From the NCBI GenBank assembly GCA_902491055.1, contig CABUGI010000007.1:1-42515 (forward strand): a stretch of DNA of 42,515 bases, given 5' to 3'. The notes under the pieces were generated by a model that searched no databases, was not told the origin of the DNA, and saw nothing but the letters and a program-made list of their open reading frames with translations. A program made the translations under genes and the position numbers. Shown here piece by piece: positions 1 through 8,395 of the stretch (its first letter is position 1; each line of letters begins with the position of its first letter). The DNA comes from an uncultured Collinsella sp. (GTDB taxonomy: Bacteria > Actinomycetota > Coriobacteriia > Coriobacteriales > Coriobacteriaceae).

Positions 1-1384
1 GCTCGGGTTCTTCCTCGCGCATGACAAACCACATCTCGGGCGGAAGATCGCGGCGCCCCGTGCGGCCCATTCGCTGCAAAAAGGAGCTGACGGTAAACGG
101 TGCATCGATCTGAAACGCACGCTCCAGACGGCCGATATCGATACCGAGCTCCAGTGTAGATGTGGTGACGGTTGTCTGTGCCTGCTCCTCATCGCGCATG
201 AGCTCTTCTGCCGTCTCGCGCAGCGATGCTGAAAGATTGCCGTGGTGGATGAGAAAGCGGTCGGGCTCGTGCCGGCTCTCGCAGTAGCTGCGCAGCATGG
301 AGCACACGGCCTCTGCCTCCTCGCGCGAGTTGGCAAAGACCAGGCACTTGCGGCCGCGTGTGTGCTCAAAGATATAGCCCATGCCGGGGTCGGCGTTGTC
401 TGGCGCCGTGTCGGTGGGGTTGAGTAATGCCTGTTCGGGTGCTCGGGGGATGTCGACTTCGCCCTCGGGGGCCGACGAAGTGCGGCGATCCCTGGAGGTA
501 GCCTTGTCCCGTGCCCGCTCACGACGTTGACGGCGCTCCTCTTGTGTGAGCTGTCCGCTGTGACGCATGTCTTGTCCGGATGCGGGCAGTGCCGCGGGTG
601 CCGCTGCCTCAATGCGCTCGCACGCAAGCACTTCGGCCTCTTGAGGACCCGTGCTCTCGAATCCTCGTTGTTGCGCCTGGGGACCCGAGTTGTAGAAGTG
701 CTCCATGGAGATACGCCACACGCGGCGCGGCTCCTCAAAGCGGGGGATGATGCAATCGCGTCCTGTTCCCTGCGAGAGGAAGGCACCCGTACGCTCGGGG
801 TCACCGATGGTGGCCGAAAGGCCGATGCGGCGGGGCTGCACGCCTGCCATGCGCGAGAGGCGCTCGATAAGGCAGAGCGTCTGACCGCCGCGGTCGCCGC
901 GCATGAGCGAATGGACCTCGTCGATGACCACGTAGCGCAGGTCGCAGAACATGCGCGGGATCGCCATGTGCTTATGGATTAAGAGCGCCTCGAGTGACTC
1001 GGGCGTAATCTGCAAGATGCCGCTCGGTTTTTTTATGAGCTTAGCCTTGTGCGACTGCGAGACATCGCCATGCCAGTGCCAGACAGGGATATCGGCCTCT
1101 TCGCAGAGGTCGTTGAGACGGACGAACTGATCATTGATGAGCGCTTTGAGGGGGCCGATGTAGAGGGCGCCTACGCTCGCGGGCGGGTTCTCCCAAAACT
1201 CGGTCAGGATGGGAAAGAAGGCTGCCTCGGTTTTGCCGGAAGCCGTGGATGCCGTCAGGAGCACATTATCTTGCGTGTTAAAGATGGCGTCTGCCGCTGC
1301 AACCTGGATAGAGCGCAGACTCTCCCAATCGTGGGAGTAGATGAAGTCTTGGATAAACGGAGCATATCGGTCAAAGGCGTTCAC
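1..1384 (-). CDS. Lhr/BrxHI-like superfamily-2 helicase (partial, C-terminus beyond window)
   Basis: This gene runs off the left edge, so only about 461 N-terminal residues are visible. I start it at the GTG at 1384 because a strong GAGGAGG ribosome site lies just upstream. Motifs are in helicase order: Walker A STASGKTE (about residues 45-53), PLKALINDQ (motif Ia), DEVH box in VVIDEVHS (about 152-159), SAT motif GLSATIGD (about 188-195), a charged insertion between the two RecA lobes (about 240-300) and motif VI QRMGRTGRR (about 437-445). DEVH together with this motif VI is typical of Lhr-like helicases, including BrxHI of type 2 BREX. It lies downstream of the BrxD-like ATPase and TerB-like genes on the same strand and probably forms one system with them. 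Helicase assignment is firm; the BrxHI subfamily is inferred from motifs and partner genes. Confidence 0.85.
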   Translation of the reverse strand, partial: MNAFDRYAPFIQDFIYSHDWESLRSIQVAAADAIFNTQDNVLLTASTASGKTEAAFFPILTEFWENPPASVGALYIGPLKALINDQFVRLNDLCEEADIPVWHWHGDVSQSHKAKLIKKPSGILQITPESLEALLIHKHMAIPRMFCDLRYVVIDEVHSLMRGDRGGQTLCLIERLSRMAGVQPRRIGLSATIGDPERTGAFLSQGTGRDCIIPRFEEPRRVWRISMEHFYNSGPQAQQRGFESTGPQEAEVLACERIEAAAPAALPASGQDMRHSGQLTQEERRQRRERARDKATSRDRRTSSAPEGEVDIPRAPEQALLNPTDTAPDNADPGMGYIFEHTRGRKCLVFANSREEAEAVCSMLRSYCESRHEPDRFLIHHGNLSASLRETAEELMRDEEQAQTTVTTSTLELGIDIGRLERAFQIDAPFTVSSFLQRMGRTGRRDLPPEMWFVMREEEPE

Positions 1385-1467
1385 GGGGCCTCCTCTCAAA
1401 TACGAATCTCTTAACGCGGTGAGCAGTGGCTCGCTACATTACTGTCTCGACGTTTGCCCAGATAAAA

Positions 1468-1500
1468 CCTGCCAAAATAAACCTGTCCCTTTTTGGCAGG
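1468..1500. repeat. Perfect 10-bp inverted repeat between helicase and ATPase genes
   Basis: CCTGCCAAAA (1468-1477) pairs with TTTTGGCAGG (1491-1500) around a 13-base loop. It touches the stop codon of the ATPase gene and lies about 85 bp before the helicase GTG. It lacks a clean run of T after the stem, so it could be a weak terminator/attenuator between ATPase and helicase, an mRNA-processing hairpin, or a dispersed intergenic palindrome. The loop contains CTGTCCC, a core also seen in other palindromes of this window. Confidence 0.6.
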
Positions 1501-2805
1501 TTAGATGGTGAACTCGGCGAAGTTGCGGTCTTCGCTTGCGGTGTCGGTGTTGTCCGTTACGGCTGCCGGCGCCAGCGCGTCGCCACCGACGCTTTGCAGC
1601 AACTCGGCCACGTTAGCATCGGGGTTTTGGCATAGGATGTCGAGCAGCTCGATAAAGTCACGAATGACTTCACGCGGCGTTAAGTGCGTATCGGCTCCCA
1701 CGCGGCCAAACTCAATCTTGAGGAAGTCCACCAAGTCGTTTTCGGTAAGCGAGGGCGTCCAGCCAAAGTAGCCGGCATGGATCTGCATGAGTTTTTCGAT
1801 CAGCACCAGCAGTTCCTCATAGGTGAGTGGCTGTAGGCGGATGATGGGCGCGAGCATGTCCTTAAGGTCCTCGCGCGCAAAGCGGCCCTGAGCGAGTCGG
1901 CTGCGCAGGGCTTCGTAGGAGAACACGCCGCGGCGGCGGTCTTCGATGGAGGTTGGCGTGCCGCCCATAATCATGCCCAGGTACTGCGCTTTGCCCTGAA
2001 GCGTGTCGTTGTACATGGTCAGGATTTTCTCGTAGTTGTACTGGCGCGTGATAGCGTTGGGAATCTTATACAGATTCACGAGCTCGTCGATGAGCACCAG
2101 CATGCCCTTGTAGCCGCTGCAAACCAAAAAACGAGCGATGAGTTTGACGTAGTCGTACCAGTCGTCATCGCTGATGATGGTCGAGGAGCCCAGTTCGGCG
2201 CGAGCCTCGCTCTTGGTGCGGTATTCGCCGCGGATCCATTTGGTCACGCGGCTCATGGCCTCTTCGTCGCCCTCGGATACGGCCGTGCGATAGCGGCGGA
2301 GCATGCGGGTGAAGTCAAAGCCGTGGACCATCTCCTCGAGCGGGGCCAGTTGGGTATTGACGACTGACTCGTCGACGTCGGCACACGAGGCGACCCAGCG
2401 ATCCAGAATAAGGTTGAGCGCACCGCCCTCGGGGCGCGTCTTGGTCGATATGTTGCGGATGAGCTCGCGGTAGGTGGCGAGGCCCTGTCCCTGACCGCCC
2501 TGCAGACGGCGCTCGGGCGACAGGTCGGCATCAGCGACGACGAATCCCTCGCCCATGGCATGCGTTCGGATGGTCTGAAGCAAGAAGCTCTTGCCGGCGC
2601 CGTAGCGACCGACTAAGAAGCGGAAGCTCGCGCCGCCATCGGCGATGAGACTCAAATCGGTGAGCAGGGCGCGAATCTCGACCTCGCGACCCACGGTGAT
2701 ATAGGGAAGGCCGATGCGCGGGACCACGCCGCCCTTGAGCGAGTTAAGGATAACGGCGGCGACGCGTTTGGGTACACGGGGCGCTGCGGATGCGGTATCA
2801 CTCAT
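1501..2805 (-). CDS. BrxD-like (DUF2791) P-loop ATP-binding protein
   Basis: A 434-residue soluble ATPase. Walker A is GRYGAGKSF (about residues 66-74) and Walker B is the hydrophobic strand LVLIDEL (about 236-242). The spacing and the stretches around the second motif match the DUF2791 'BREX system ATP-binding' family, whose members include BrxD of type 2 BREX. The likely role is an ATP-driven regulator or loader working with the helicase encoded next. Its start overlaps the end of the TerB-like gene by 8 bp (2798-2805), so the two are translationally coupled. The C-terminal 30 residues are low-complexity and acidic. Family assignment is strong; function in defence is inferred from known relatives, because no BREX methylase or PglZ gene is seen here. 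Confidence 0.85.
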   Translation of the reverse strand: MSDTASAAPRVPKRVAAVILNSLKGGVVPRIGLPYITVGREVEIRALLTDLSLIADGGASFRFLVGRYGAGKSFLLQTIRTHAMGEGFVVADADLSPERRLQGGQGQGLATYRELIRNISTKTRPEGGALNLILDRWVASCADVDESVVNTQLAPLEEMVHGFDFTRMLRRYRTAVSEGDEEAMSRVTKWIRGEYRTKSEARAELGSSTIISDDDWYDYVKLIARFLVCSGYKGMLVLIDELVNLYKIPNAITRQYNYEKILTMYNDTLQGKAQYLGMIMGGTPTSIEDRRRGVFSYEALRSRLAQGRFAREDLKDMLAPIIRLQPLTYEELLVLIEKLMQIHAGYFGWTPSLTENDLVDFLKIEFGRVGADTHLTPREVIRDFIELLDILCQNPDANVAELLQSVGGDALAPAAVTDNTDTASEDRNFAEFTI

Positions 2806-4558
2806 AGTCTAGGTATCCTCTCACGTCTGCTTCGTAGTCCTCGATAATCTGCGGCCCTGCCGCGCTAAATTCAATTACGGTGTCGCCCACCAGGTCAAAG
2901 AGCGCCTCGTTGATGCTGTCGACGAGCATGTCCTCGCTCTGCCCCGATTGCACTACCGCCAATGTCGCTTGCGCTGCGTTTTGCTCGAGCAGCGCGCGAA
3001 GGAAGGCATCTGCGGCGGGCGCGAGTTCGGTTGCGGTGCCAGCGGGTGCAGTCGATACGACCGCTGGCGTCGGTGCGAGGAGCGGTGCCACGACGCCAAA
3101 CTGTTCGGTGGAAATGGTTGGCTCGTCGGCTTTGTTGCGCTCCGTAGGCGCCGCGATCGGCTCGGCCATCACGTCGGTCGCAGGCTTGGCTTCCGGTTGC
3201 TCGGATTCCGCCGTATCGACCTCTGTGGGCACATCGTCCTCGCGCTCTTCGTCGATCAAAAGCGCTTCGCGCGTTTGCGCAGCGGCGCTCCGAATGTGCC
3301 CCAGCTGACTCAGATCGATATCGATCTTGACGGGCTGGTGTGCGGCGTCCCACGAAAGCCATGCCACAATCTCGTCATCGATAATTTTGGCCAGATATTT
3401 GGGGACCTTTTCTTCCTTAAGGGGATGGGCGGGGTCCAGCGCCAGGCGCAGGCGTTGGTCGCAGGCGCGCATCATTTCACCGAGCTTGCTGCTCTTTTGC
3501 CTACTACCGTGGATGCGCATGCATTCCCAAAAGCCGTTTTGGCAACGGTAGATATGGATAGGATCCAGGCGATATTCGCAGTCCTCGTGGCGCTCGGGCG
3601 CAAAGAATACGGCCGAGGCAAACATGGTGTAGGGCATGGCCGTCTCCTCCCCAAATAAACTCGCCACGATGCCGGTCTTTCGGTGCGTGTCATAGTAGCG
3701 CGCCATGCGGACATACACGGCGCATGCCGCGTGGCGCAGATCGCGGTGGTGGCTGCGGTCGAGCCGCGAGTTACTTAGGTTGTACGTGGAGAGGGCGTTG
3801 ATGGCGGCCATGAGTCGCTCCTCGCGCACCTCATCGGGCGGAAGGGGGAGCGTGGGCTCGGAGGTTTTGCGACGCTTAGGGGTCTGGCCGGACGGTGCCG
3901 GTGCTGGTACAAGGTCTCGTGCCGCGCGCCGCAGCTCGATAAGGGCGTTATCGAACATGACGGTTTTAGAGTCGCGAAGCAGCTTGGGGTCGAGCCCGTG
4001 GAACACGGCGTAATCCTGCAGCCACACGCGCGCAAACCGGTCGATGCCGGGCTCGAAGGCGCGATAGACATCCCAAAAGGCCTTGATCTTGTTAAAACCT
4101 TCGAGCGGATCATCTATGCCAATGCCGCAAATCAGCTCATAGAGATACAGAAAGGCAAAGGATGTAGACGTTTCCTCGACGGTTCCGCGGCGCACTTGGG
4201 CACGCCAGGTAAAGTAGCCGCGCAACTGCCGGTCGCTCATGGCATTGTAGGTGGGAAAGTACGACTTAAAGGTGCCGTTGTAGGGACAGTCGTCCTCAAA
4301 GTCGGCCATCAGCAAGCCCTGGCGGTAGAAAAGCTCGGCCTCCGATAGCCAGCGGCCCGCGCCGCCCTTGGGGTCATCCTGCCAGCGCGATATCTCGCGC
4401 ATCTTGCGGTATTGGTCGGGGAGGAAATTCTGCATCTGTCGGCCGGTTTTGAGAATCGGCTCGTCTGCGTAGATTTCGTTTGAGAAGCGGGCGGACTGAT
4501 GGGTCCGGGCCTCGGCCATAATGCGCTCGATGAGCATCTTGATGTCCTGGTCGGCCAC
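2798..4558 (-). CDS. TerB-N/TerB-C domain protein
   Basis: A 586-residue soluble protein, started at GTG 4558 behind AGGAGAGGAG. The N-terminal half carries the TerB-N signature around residues 95-125 (Tyr-Asn-Ala-Met-Ser, then Gln-Leu-Arg-Gly-Tyr-Phe and Trp-Arg-x-x-x-Arg-Arg-Gly). The C-terminal part (about 545-580) has the TerB-C type ending LFDLVGDTVIEF followed by an Ile-Glu-Asp-Tyr motif. Between them (about 430-500) is an acidic, Pro/Ala-rich linker. TerB-N/C proteins are known from comparative genomics as partners of tellurite-resistance-type stress systems and of DNA-processing enzymes; their biochemistry is poorly known. As the first gene of a three-gene unit with an ATPase and a helicase, it may be the sensor or scaffold. 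Confidence 0.8.
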   Translation of the reverse strand: MADQDIKMLIERIMAEARTHQSARFSNEIYADEPILKTGRQMQNFLPDQYRKMREISRWQDDPKGGAGRWLSEAELFYRQGLLMADFEDDCPYNGTFKSYFPTYNAMSDRQLRGYFTWRAQVRRGTVEETSTSFAFLYLYELICGIGIDDPLEGFNKIKAFWDVYRAFEPGIDRFARVWLQDYAVFHGLDPKLLRDSKTVMFDNALIELRRAARDLVPAPAPSGQTPKRRKTSEPTLPLPPDEVREERLMAAINALSTYNLSNSRLDRSHHRDLRHAACAVYVRMARYYDTHRKTGIVASLFGEETAMPYTMFASAVFFAPERHEDCEYRLDPIHIYRCQNGFWECMRIHGSRQKSSKLGEMMRACDQRLRLALDPAHPLKEEKVPKYLAKIIDDEIVAWLSWDAAHQPVKIDIDLSQLGHIRSAAAQTREALLIDEEREDDVPTEVDTAESEQPEAKPATDVMAEPIAAPTERNKADEPTISTEQFGVVAPLLAPTPAVVSTAPAGTATELAPAADAFLRALLEQNAAQATLAVVQSGQSEDMLVDSINEALFDLVGDTVIEFSAAGPQIIEDYEADVRGYLDYE

Positions 4559-4595
4559 CGCTTCTCCTCTCCTAACGCAGCTTCGGTGACCTCAT

Positions 4596-4604
4596 ATCAT
4601 AGCA
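4596..4604 (-). promoter_or_regulatory. Possible extended -10 promoter for the TerB/ATPase/helicase operon
   Basis: Reading the minus strand, TGCTATGAT (TG-n-TATGAT) lies about 40 bp upstream of the TerB-like GTG start. An extended -10 can work with a weak -35, and none matches well here (CGAACA at 17-bp spacing). The position just upstream of the first gene and downstream of the DUF554 gene makes it plausible that the module has its own promoter. Confidence 0.4.
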
Positions 4605-4646
4605 CAGCATCAAACAGGTGTTCGAGATACTGCTGCGTAGATAGAT

Positions 4647-5363
4647 TTAGAACAGGAGGGCGTAGATGACGGCGATGACGACGGAGGGGAGCATATTGGC
4701 CGTGCGGAAGGTCTGAGGACGGATGAGGTTGACGCCGACGCAGAAGATGAGCATGGAGCCTACGAGCGAAAGGCTGTCGAGGGCTGCCGTAGTCATGATG
4801 GGGGAGAGTGCGCCGGCAAACAGCGTGATCGTCCCCTGGAACACGGCGACGGGCAGGGCGGAGAAAATGCAGCCGCGGCCAAGCGACGCCGTCATGGTGC
4901 AGACGATGATGCAGTCCAATGCGCCTTTCAGGGCAAGCGTTGACCAGTCACCGAGCAGACCGTCCTGGATCGATCCCACAATGGCCATGGCGCCGATACA
5001 CACGGTGAGTGAAGTCGAGACAAAAGCGTTGGTGAACTCGTTATCGCCCTCGCTGCCGGTTTTGCGCTTGAGCCATTCGCCAAGGTTCTCGATGGCGGCC
5101 TCCAAGTTGATGGCCTCGCCGATGAGCGAGCCGAGGGCGAACGAGACGATGAGCATGGTGGCGCCGGTGGTCGCTAGCGCCTTCCCATCGATAAGGAGCA
5201 TCTTTTGCATGGTGCCGCCAAGGCCGATAAACAGGACGCACAGCCCCGATGCTTTCATGAGCGTGTCTTGGATGCGCGGTGTAATGAAGCGGCCGCCCGC
5301 TAATCCCAAAAGACCGCCCGCAACTAAAAGCACAACGTTGATGATTGTTCCCAAGCCCGGCAT
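4647..5363 (-). CDS. DUF554 family integral membrane protein
   Basis: A 238-residue, very hydrophobic protein with about six to seven membrane segments and glycine-rich stretches such as GLGTIINV, GGLLGLAGGRF and LFIGLGGTMQ. These match the DUF554 (YdfK/YqgA) family of putative transporters of unknown substrate. I use ATG 5363 because AGGAGGGCTC immediately precedes it; a longer frame reaches 5432 without a ribosome site. No terminator is evident in the 88 bp separating it from the TerB-like gene. A palindrome with an A/T-rich core lies 70-95 bp upstream and may be its operator. Confidence 0.85.
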   Translation of the reverse strand: MPGLGTIINVVLLVAGGLLGLAGGRFITPRIQDTLMKASGLCVLFIGLGGTMQKMLLIDGKALATTGATMLIVSFALGSLIGEAINLEAAIENLGEWLKRKTGSEGDNEFTNAFVSTSLTVCIGAMAIVGSIQDGLLGDWSTLALKGALDCIIVCTMTASLGRGCIFSALPVAVFQGTITLFAGALSPIMTTAALDSLSLVGSMLIFCVGVNLIRPQTFRTANMLPSVVIAVIYALLF

Positions 5364-5432
5364 GAGCCCTCCTGTATTGATGCCAACGTGGCAATCGTAG
5401 CAGAACGAAATGCGAGGTACATCGCGACTCAT

Positions 5433-5458
5433 CTAATACGTTATATAAGTGGTATTAG
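5433..5458. promoter_or_regulatory. Operator-like palindrome with A/T core upstream of the DUF554 gene
   Basis: CTAATAC (5433-5439) and GTATTAG (5452-5458) are perfect inverted arms around GTTATATAAGTG. The core TTATATAA (5441-5448) resembles a -10 element on the minus strand toward the DUF554 gene. Symmetric arms flanking a -10-like core are what a dimeric repressor site looks like. No regulator gene is adjacent. Confidence 0.45.
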
Positions 5459-5481
5459 GAATGATGCGCGGCATTTAAGCC

Positions 5482-6912
5482 TCAGGTGGTTGTCGGGACA
5501 TAGGGATAGTATTCAAAGCGCAGTGTCATAAGCCGCTGTGGGGATTCAATAGCCGCGGCGATGATATTGGCATCGCGGGCACGATCAAACCCTTCGAGTT
5601 CGATCTGATACGAGACGTCTTGCATAATGTCCAGACGTCGCCAGGCCAGGAGTGTGTCGCCATCGAATTCCAAGGTCTTGCCTCCGTCTGGAGCAACGGC
5701 GTATAGACGCAGCTTGGCGGTGGTTGCAGGGTCGACAACTGTGACCTTTTTAATTTCGTTTCGAGTATTCTTGGCGCCCAACAAGGTGAGCAGTGTTGGG
5801 GCCACGACCTCGCCCGATGGCAAAAAGACGACTTCGATGGATTCAGGAAATGCGATGATAGCCGACTTGCGGACGGGCTGATTGGCGGCGGCAACTTCGA
5901 TGTTCGCAGCGTCGATGACCTCTGTGTGGTCGAGCGCGGCAAGCACGCAGCAGTTACCTTCATCGATCTCTTGAGGATCAGCAAGCCCCAGACTGTCCGC
6001 GAGCTCGGGATCGTTTGGATCGGCAGCGGGCTCATTCGGCGCTTCGAGAGAAGCTGGGACGCTGTTTGTCGGCGACGGCGTGTCGCCCGCACCTGCTTCT
6101 TTGTCCGCGCTCTCTTCTTGTATGGTTGCGTTGATGGGTTCGTCGTTTGGGGGGAGCGTCTTGGCGTCAAACGCGGAGGGGAGAATTCCGATGGCTCCGG
6201 ATCCGTTCCACTCCATTTCGAGAAGCGCCGGGTCGGCAAGAATGCGTTGCCTGCTTTGCGCGTGGGCATCGATTTCAATAGGGCCTGCCTCTATCCCTCG
6301 TGTAAGGCTGAGTGATCCGGCTGGCTTCTCGAAATGAGCGTCTGTGTCTTTGGTGCTGACGGCGTAGAACAGCAGGGACGCTTCTCCCGCCGCGATAACA
6401 TCGGTACCGGCTTTGGTCAGCCGCAACGATGCCGTGAATGAGAGGGTGGGCTGCGCATCGTCTGCATTCGCGGCGGCGCAGCCCAGACATATACCGCCTC
6501 CTTTCTCGAAAAACGCACCGTCGAAGGCGACCTTCGCTCCGTTCGCCGAGTCATCGACCGAAGCGATGTCGATGCGCAGCTCTAAATTGCATGGATCGCC
6601 ATCCGCATCGAGCACAACCGAGCGCCACGTGCAGACGGCGCACCCCGCCTGGGAGCCGTTTGCCTTGTTCGAACGCTTGATATCCACGACTATCGAGCCG
6701 TCCGTATTACGACGAAGGCATCCCGAGGTTGAGATCACGGCCTGTGCGATCGAAAAACGCTCGCACGCAATGGCGCTCGACGGATTTGGTGCGGAACTTA
6801 GGGCTACTGGTAAGGAGTCTGCCATGACGGGAGTCGCCCAAGCGGCGACAGGCGTTCCGGTTGCGAGCGCGCCGCAGAGTGCGACGACGGGCAAAAGGTT
6901 CTTCGATGCCAT
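5482..6912 (-). CDS. Secreted protein of unknown function (476 aa)
   Basis: I do not recognise a family. The first about 30 residues form a typical Sec signal peptide (lysine at position 4, hydrophobic core LLPVVALCGALATG, then Ala-rich cleavage region). The mature part contains several Cys pairs (GCAVC about residue 92 and CLGC about 142, and a later Cys-Cys in the second half), an acidic Pro/Asn/Glu-rich linker (about 255-305) and a C-terminal beta-rich region ending YYPYVPTTT. There is no sorting signal or C-terminal membrane segment, so it is probably secreted or held by partners. It is the last gene of a five-gene minus-strand surface cluster, 18 bp after the small LAQTG protein. Confidence 0.7.
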   Translation of the reverse strand: MASKNLLPVVALCGALATGTPVAAWATPVMADSLPVALSSAPNPSSAIACERFSIAQAVISTSGCLRRNTDGSIVVDIKRSNKANGSQAGCAVCTWRSVVLDADGDPCNLELRIDIASVDDSANGAKVAFDGAFFEKGGGICLGCAAANADDAQPTLSFTASLRLTKAGTDVIAAGEASLLFYAVSTKDTDAHFEKPAGSLSLTRGIEAGPIEIDAHAQSRQRILADPALLEMEWNGSGAIGILPSAFDAKTLPPNDEPINATIQEESADKEAGAGDTPSPTNSVPASLEAPNEPAADPNDPELADSLGLADPQEIDEGNCCVLAALDHTEVIDAANIEVAAANQPVRKSAIIAFPESIEVVFLPSGEVVAPTLLTLLGAKNTRNEIKKVTVVDPATTAKLRLYAVAPDGGKTLEFDGDTLLAWRRLDIMQDVSYQIELEGFDRARDANIIAAAIESPQRLMTLRFEYYPYVPTTT

Positions 6913-6930
6913 GGGGTCTCCTTAGCTAAT

Positions 6931-7212
6931 TTAGTGCGGCCTGTCCGTGTTTTGTTTCTGGCTGCGTTTGATGTGCAGACCGAGGCCGGCGGTTCCCGCG
7001 CCTGCTGCTGTGGCGCCTGCTGCCAAGAGCCATCGTCTGTCGCCTGTCTGCGCCAACGGTTCCTCGCGGTCGCCGCGGTCGAGCTCCGAGAGGTCGACCG
7101 TCACTTGCGTGGCGGCCTGCGCCTGTTCTTGCTGGGCAAAGGCCATGGCTGGCCCAAACGCTAGGATGCTGACGGCGGCGGCCAGGGCGACGGCCTTATG
7201 CCGTGTGCGCAC
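6931..7212 (-). CDS. Small sortase-anchored (LAQTG-type) surface protein
   Basis: About 93 residues from GTG 7212; an in-frame TTG at 7242 would add ten residues, and neither has a clear ribosome site. A basic start (RTRHK) and hydrophobic stretch form a signal peptide ending near AMAFA. The mature part is short and Gln/Asp-rich. Then come LAQTGD, a Gly/Ala-rich membrane segment and a basic KRSQK tail, the layout of a sortase sorting signal with LAQTG instead of LPxTG. The frame overlaps the end of the upstream WxL-like gene (stop at 7196), implying translational coupling. Small LPxTG proteins like this (CscD type) accompany WxL proteins in Firmicutes csc clusters. No sortase is encoded in the window. 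Confidence 0.7.
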   Translation of the reverse strand: MRTRHKAVALAAAVSILAFGPAMAFAQQEQAQAATQVTVDLSELDRGDREEPLAQTGDRRWLLAAGATAAGAGTAGLGLHIKRSQKQNTDRPH

Positions 7213-7795
7213 CGGGCTCGACCGTCCAGGTGATCGTTGCAACCTGATCGCCTTCGCCGGTTACGCGGAAGATGTCGCGCGTGACGCGGGCGACGTTTCC
7301 GCTTGTCTTGAGCTTAATTTTGTCCGTGCCACCGGCAATGCCCTGGTAGCCCATGTCGAAGGCTGCATTCTTGGAAAGATCGAGGCCCGTTCCCTGCATT
7401 GCGGCGCTGGCGTTCTGGAGCGCGCCGTCGGGGCCGACCTTAAAGTCGATGGAGTTCTGCGCGGTTCCGGCCTTGGCGTCGGCGGCAATGGTCCAGGTGT
7501 TCATGGCGTCGATCTTCATGTTGGTGACATGGATGCCGTAGGCCGAATGATTGTCGATGGTGGTCGCGTCTTCTGAGGGGCCCTGAAGCGTGCCGTCGGC
7601 CTTGGCGACGAAGGGAATAACCGTCGGAACTTTGAACTCAACGTTGTCGATCTCGGTCCTGACCATTACCTTCGTGGTTCCAACGCGCCCGGCTGCCATA
7701 GCTGGCGTCGGGGCGGCGCCCATTGCGAGCGCGAGCGCGAGCCCTGCGCCCACGGCGAGCGCTCTGGCTCCGTTCATGTTCCTGGTGATGTCCAT
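7196..7795 (-). CDS. Secreted WxL-like cell-surface protein
   Basis: A 199-residue exported protein with ribosome site AAAGGA before ATG 7795. Residues 1-35 are a signal peptide ending PAMAAG. The mature chain is beta-rich with a KVPTVIPFVAKADGTL segment (about 55-70). It carries two Trp-x-aliphatic motifs: TWTIAAD in the middle and ITWTVEPG near the C-terminus. Paired WxL motifs, the second near the C-terminus, characterise WxL domains that bind peptidoglycan without covalent linkage. Here Leu is replaced by Ile/Val, so I call it WxL-like. It lies between a membrane-anchored protein and the small LAQTG protein, as expected for a surface complex. Confidence 0.65.
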   Translation of the reverse strand: MDITRNMNGARALAVGAGLALALAMGAAPTPAMAAGRVGTTKVMVRTEIDNVEFKVPTVIPFVAKADGTLQGPSEDATTIDNHSAYGIHVTNMKIDAMNTWTIAADAKAGTAQNSIDFKVGPDGALQNASAAMQGTGLDLSKNAAFDMGYQGIAGGTDKIKLKTSGNVARVTRDIFRVTGEGDQVATITWTVEPGAHTA

Positions 7796-7885
7796 GGTCG
7801 TTCCTTTCTATTCGCCGCGGGCCGTCCCCGCGATGATTGGACGAATGCTGGTGAATTGCGTGCGGTGCCGCGTCGGCCGGAAAAG

Positions 7886-8395
7886 CTAGTTCTCGGCTTG
7901 CTCAACCCGCACCTTGACACGTGTCGGATTGCCGTGGCTGTCGAGGGTCTTGGCATCGAGTGCCTGGATCTCGATGTACGCCTCGCCTTCTTTGATGTCG
8001 CCGGCGGGGCACGTTTCGATTGTCTTGCCGGTCTCGACCACACCGGATTCGTACATGGTCTCGTCGTTTTGGATGACGCGGAATCGCTGGGGAAATTTAT
8101 TGTCTTGGACGTTTTGCACGTTGACGCGCAGCTTGCCGTCCTCCTGCAGCTGAGCGACCGGTGCGACCGAAATCGTCATCATGTTGTCGCGGACGATGGC
8201 GTCGAGCTCATCTTGGATTTCCTGACGCGTTTTGCCCTCGGCCGTCGTAACCGAGGCGCCCGCCTCGGGTACGGGCTGCGACTGCCAAGCGTATAGTCCT
8301 ACGGCGACAAGGGCACAGACGATGGCCAAGCAGGCAACGATGAGCTTCTTGCGACGACCCAGGCCTGCAAAGTGGGGTGGCTTCTTCGCGCTCAT
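7886..8395 (-). CDS. Membrane-anchored extracytoplasmic protein (169 aa, unknown)
   Basis: Residues 1-17 are basic (RRKK) and 18-41 form one membrane segment (IVACLAIVCALVAVGLYAW). The remaining about 125 residues are polar, predicted outside, and beta-rich with a conserved-looking Arg-Val-Asn-Val-Gln-Asn-Val stretch. I do not recognise the family; by analogy with WxL clusters it could be the membrane partner of the WxL-like protein. Its ATG overlaps the TGA of the preceding 98-aa gene as ATGA (8392-8395), so the two genes are translationally coupled. A 90-bp gap separates it from the WxL-like gene. Confidence 0.7.
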   Translation of the reverse strand: MSAKKPPHFAGLGRRKKLIVACLAIVCALVAVGLYAWQSQPVPEAGASVTTAEGKTRQEIQDELDAIVRDNMMTISVAPVAQLQEDGKLRVNVQNVQDNKFPQRFRVIQNDETMYESGVVETGKTIETCPAGDIKEGEAYIEIQALDAKTLDSHGNPTRVKVRVEQAEN

